A stretch of DNA of 64,000 nt, taken from contig NZ_FMAJ01000016.1 in NCBI RefSeq assembly GCF_900094625.1, forward strand, positions 22,013 through 86,012, in the 5' to 3' direction. Positions 62,000-64,000 of this stretch are shown here, in pieces. This DNA is from Rhizobium aethiopicum. GTDB lineage: Bacteria > Pseudomonadota > Alphaproteobacteria > Rhizobiales > Rhizobiaceae. The stretch's first letter is position 1. Each line of letters begins with the position of its first letter. Under the pieces are notes generated by a model that did no database searches, was not told where the DNA came from, and saw only the letters and a program-made list of their open reading frames with translations. The position numbers and the translations under genes were made by a program.

Positions 62000-62647
62000 T
62001 CACCCGACCGTCAGTCGGTCGTCGAGAGTGCTGATCCCTGGAGCGGACCATGCAGCGCGCTCCGCCGCCTGCCGTTCCGACCAGGTCTTCACCTTGCCGG
62101 AGAGGATTACCTTTCTGCCTTGGACGTCGATTCTGATTGCATCGGCCTCAAGAGCGGCGTCGCGCTGGAAAGCATCCTCGATGCGTTTCTTGACATCCAC
62201 CGCCGTAATATGCGGCTTCAGCTCCACTAGGTTGGACACCCCTACTACGCCGGCGAGATCCCGCACGGCGTCGTAGGCCGCGTTCTTTTGATATTGCCAC
62301 TCGACCTCTCCCCGCAAGGTGATCCACCCTTTGAGGACCCGCACCTGCACCGAATCCTTTGGCACGGAAACGTTCCAGTCGAGCATTTTGACAGCTCGCC
62401 GGGCGATGTCGTCGTCGTCTGTTTCCTTCGGCCCGAAAATCCGGACCTCGATATCGGCAGCTATTCCGCGCACGCCCTTGACGCGACTAACCACGCGCTC
62501 TGCGGCTTCTTTCTCCGCGTAGGTGCGCACGTGACCAGTCAGTGTGACGATCCCGCTATCGACCGCGACGCCGATATCAGCCGCGTCGATGCTGGGCTCG
62601 AATTCCATTTCGTCGAGAATGTTCTGTCTGAGTTGAATGTCGTTCAT
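62000..62647 (-). CDS. Triple BON-domain protein (OsmY-like)
   Basis: 215 aa from the ATG at 62647, preceded by AAGGAGG; a longer frame to 62719 lacks such a site. Three BON repeats are seen at about residues 5-72 (SIDAADIGVAVDSGIVTLTG), 75-145 (VPKDSVQVRVLKGWITLRGE) and 150-215 (RIDVQGRKVILSGKVKTWSE). No signal peptide, so cytoplasmic. BON proteins bind phospholipid or help under osmotic and envelope stress. The divergently unrelated DegP gene lies upstream on the same strand, suggesting a shared stress theme. Confidence 0.88.
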   Translation of the reverse strand: MNDIQLRQNILDEMEFEPSIDAADIGVAVDSGIVTLTGHVRTYAEKEAAERVVSRVKGVRGIAADIEVRIFGPKETDDDDIARRAVKMLDWNVSVPKDSVQVRVLKGWITLRGEVEWQYQKNAAYDAVRDLAGVVGVSNLVELKPHITAVDVKKRIEDAFQRDAALEADAIRIDVQGRKVILSGKVKTWSERQAAERAAWSAPGISTLDDRLTVG

Positions 62648-62770
62648 GACAACCTCCTTCAGGTTTGCGACGTGCCGATCGTGACAGCGCCGCAGATTTT
62701 CGTCGTTGATCTTCATCAAGCACGAGAGCGACCTTGGAATTTCAGCGGACAGAACACGGTCTGCGGGCTG

Positions 62771-64000
62771 CTACTGGGTCTGCACGTCAGCGGCCACGAA
62801 GAGGCGGTGGCCGTTCCTCACGACGGTGATGAGAGCACGGGCATGCTCCTTCACGAGTATTGAGAGGAGTTGCCCGACGTCCGTCACCGGCTGCTGGTCG
62901 AGAGCGACGATAACGTCGTCCGGCTGCAGGCCGGCCTGTGCCGCGACCGAACCCTCGGCGACGACGACGACGCGGGCGCCGGGACCATCGGGAGAGTTCG
63001 CCATCTCGGCGTCGGCGAGAGGGCCGCGGGCGATATGAATGGTACGCGAAGCAGCCGGTTCGGCAACCGGTGCGTCGGACACCACGGGAAATGCTTCTAT
63101 CCTTCGGCTCGCGCGGTCGATCTGGAAGGACGGCTTGGACTGCAACGGTAGCGATCCCACAAGCCTTCGAACGTCGGACGCGCCGCGCACCGTCCTTCCG
63201 TCGACCATCCGAATGACGTCGCCCGGCTGAATTCCTGCATTTGCCGCCGGTGAACCCGGAAGGACTTCGCTGACCAGCGCGCCCGCCCCTTCATCGACGC
63301 CGAACGCCTTTGCGAGACCGGGCGTCAGGTCCTGCGTTAAAATTCCCACCTCGCCGCGTACCAACTTGCCGGTCAGGATGAGCTGCCGCATCACGATGCC
63401 GACAGTCTCGGCTGGGACCGCAAAACCGATGCCGATGCTTCCTCCGGCGGGGCCGATGATCGCGCTATTGATCCCGACCACGACGCCGTCCTCGCTTACA
63501 AGCGCGCCGCCCGAATTGCCGGGATTGGTCGACGCGTCCGTCTGAATGAATCCTTCGTACCCCTCCGATCCCACGGCACGGCGCCCAAGCGCGCTTACGA
63601 TGCCCATCGTCGCGGTCTGGCCCAGGCCGAAGGGATTCCCGATCGCCACGACGACGTCGCCGACGTGAAGCGAGGACGCGCTTCCAAACTCGGCTTGAAC
63701 AAGATGATCAGGTGGAATTTGAACGACAGCGACATCCGTCTCGGGATCGGCGCCGACAAGTTTCGCTTGGAAGCGTCGGCCGTCGGAGAGCGCCACCTCG
63801 ATTTTTGAGGCGCTTGCTATGACATGCTGGTTGGTGACGATGTAGCCGTGGACCTCGTCGATGACGACACCCGATCCGGCCGATTGGAAGCTGTGCTCTG
63901 CCGGCGCAGCGTCGTCAGGTAGTCCGAAGAACTTTCTGTAGAAGGGATCAGCAAGCGTTGCATCCGCGTCGTCGAGTTCCCTGCCCTGCACCGAGATGCT
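62771..64000 (-). CDS. DegP/DegQ-type serine protease (Do family), 5' end outside window
   Basis: At least 409 codons are visible; the frame is still open at 64000 (SVQGRELDDADATLADPFYR), so the start and signal peptide lie beyond the edge. The catalytic triad is intact: His in IVTNQHVIAS, Asp in DPETDVAVVQI and Ser in TNPGNSGGALV. Two PDZ domains follow (GSPAANAGIQPGDVIRMVDG and GSVAAQAGLQPDDVIVALDQ). It would be a periplasmic protease-chaperone for envelope stress. It ends 124 bp before the BON gene start on the same strand. Confidence 0.93.
   Translation of the reverse strand, partial: SISVQGRELDDADATLADPFYRKFFGLPDDAAPAEHSFQSAGSGVVIDEVHGYIVTNQHVIASASKIEVALSDGRRFQAKLVGADPETDVAVVQIPPDHLVQAEFGSASSLHVGDVVVAIGNPFGLGQTATMGIVSALGRRAVGSEGYEGFIQTDASTNPGNSGGALVSEDGVVVGINSAIIGPAGGSIGIGFAVPAETVGIVMRQLILTGKLVRGEVGILTQDLTPGLAKAFGVDEGAGALVSEVLPGSPAANAGIQPGDVIRMVDGRTVRGASDVRRLVGSLPLQSKPSFQIDRASRRIEAFPVVSDAPVAEPAASRTIHIARGPLADAEMANSPDGPGARVVVVAEGSVAAQAGLQPDDVIVALDQQPVTDVGQLLSILVKEHARALITVVRNGHRLFVAADVQTQ

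Overview
The window looks like part of an alphaproteobacterial (Rhizobium) symbiotic plasmid. The strongest marker is the gene at 53499-53966, whose protein I recognise as rhizavidin, the dimeric avidin described from Rhizobium etli CFN42. A rhizobial-type (Rhc) type III secretion system, anti-Shine-Dalgarno small RNA hairpins, many decayed insertion sequences and a high load of frameshifted genes fit an R. etli symbiotic plasmid such as p42d. No tRNA, rRNA, CRISPR array or replication origin was found.

Layout. (1) 1-155 is the end of an IS256-family element whose inverted partner sits at 56737. (2) 875-4576 holds a perfect sigma-54 promoter motif followed by three genes of the Ter-associated nucleoside-like biosynthetic module (phosphoribosyltransferase-TRSP, StiP/PELOTA, HAD hydrolase). 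(3) 4574-6546 holds a hypothetical membrane protein, a minus-strand sRNA with four CCUCC loops, a helicase gene fragment and a 166-nt run of consecutive hairpins in front of an XRE regulator gene. (4) 7049-26175 is the type III secretion locus: sctO-like and rhcC1 (minus); nopA-like, sctD, rhcV and an HrpW-like pectate lyase (plus); and a long minus-strand operon from nolB through rhcJ, nolU, nolV, rhcN, rhcQ, rhcR, rhcS and rhcT to rhcU, preceded by two NopX/HrpF-type translocator genes. RhcU lacks its autocleavage domain and no secretin pore gene is present. (5) 26497-36218 is accessory and decayed: an AbiEi-type antitoxin with palindromic operator and a broken toxin, remnants of copD, an ISNCY transposase, a LOV sensor, a nuclease and ligD, with intact DUF1007, L,D-transpeptidase-like and HWE kinase genes. 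(6) 36344-44733 holds a complete IS21-family element, a GH3 glucosidase, an ISAs1-family element with a 10-bp target duplication and a LysR regulator. (7) 44865-51647 holds redox genes: three SDRs (one frameshifted), a RibD-like reductase, a multicopper oxidase and its small neighbour. (8) 51710-58729 holds IS66 debris, rhizavidin, a broken molybdenum hydroxylase operon with an intact lactonase-like gene, the second IS256 end, and a decayed stress/ABC operon. (9) 58971-64000 holds a type III polyketide synthase, further fragments, a triple-BON protein and a DegP-type protease running off the right edge.

How the parts work together. The secretion genes form one machine: export gate (RhcR/S/T/U/V), ATPase and stator (RhcN, NolV, NolU, RhcQ, SctO-like), inner rings (RhcJ, SctD), an outer-ring fragment (RhcC1), rod and pilus (NolB, NopA-like), translocators (two NopX-like proteins) and a likely exported pectate lyase. 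The truncated RhcU and missing secretin half raise doubt that it works without help from elsewhere. The rest is a mosaic in which intact genes sit among eroded ones, as expected for an IS-rich symbiotic plasmid.
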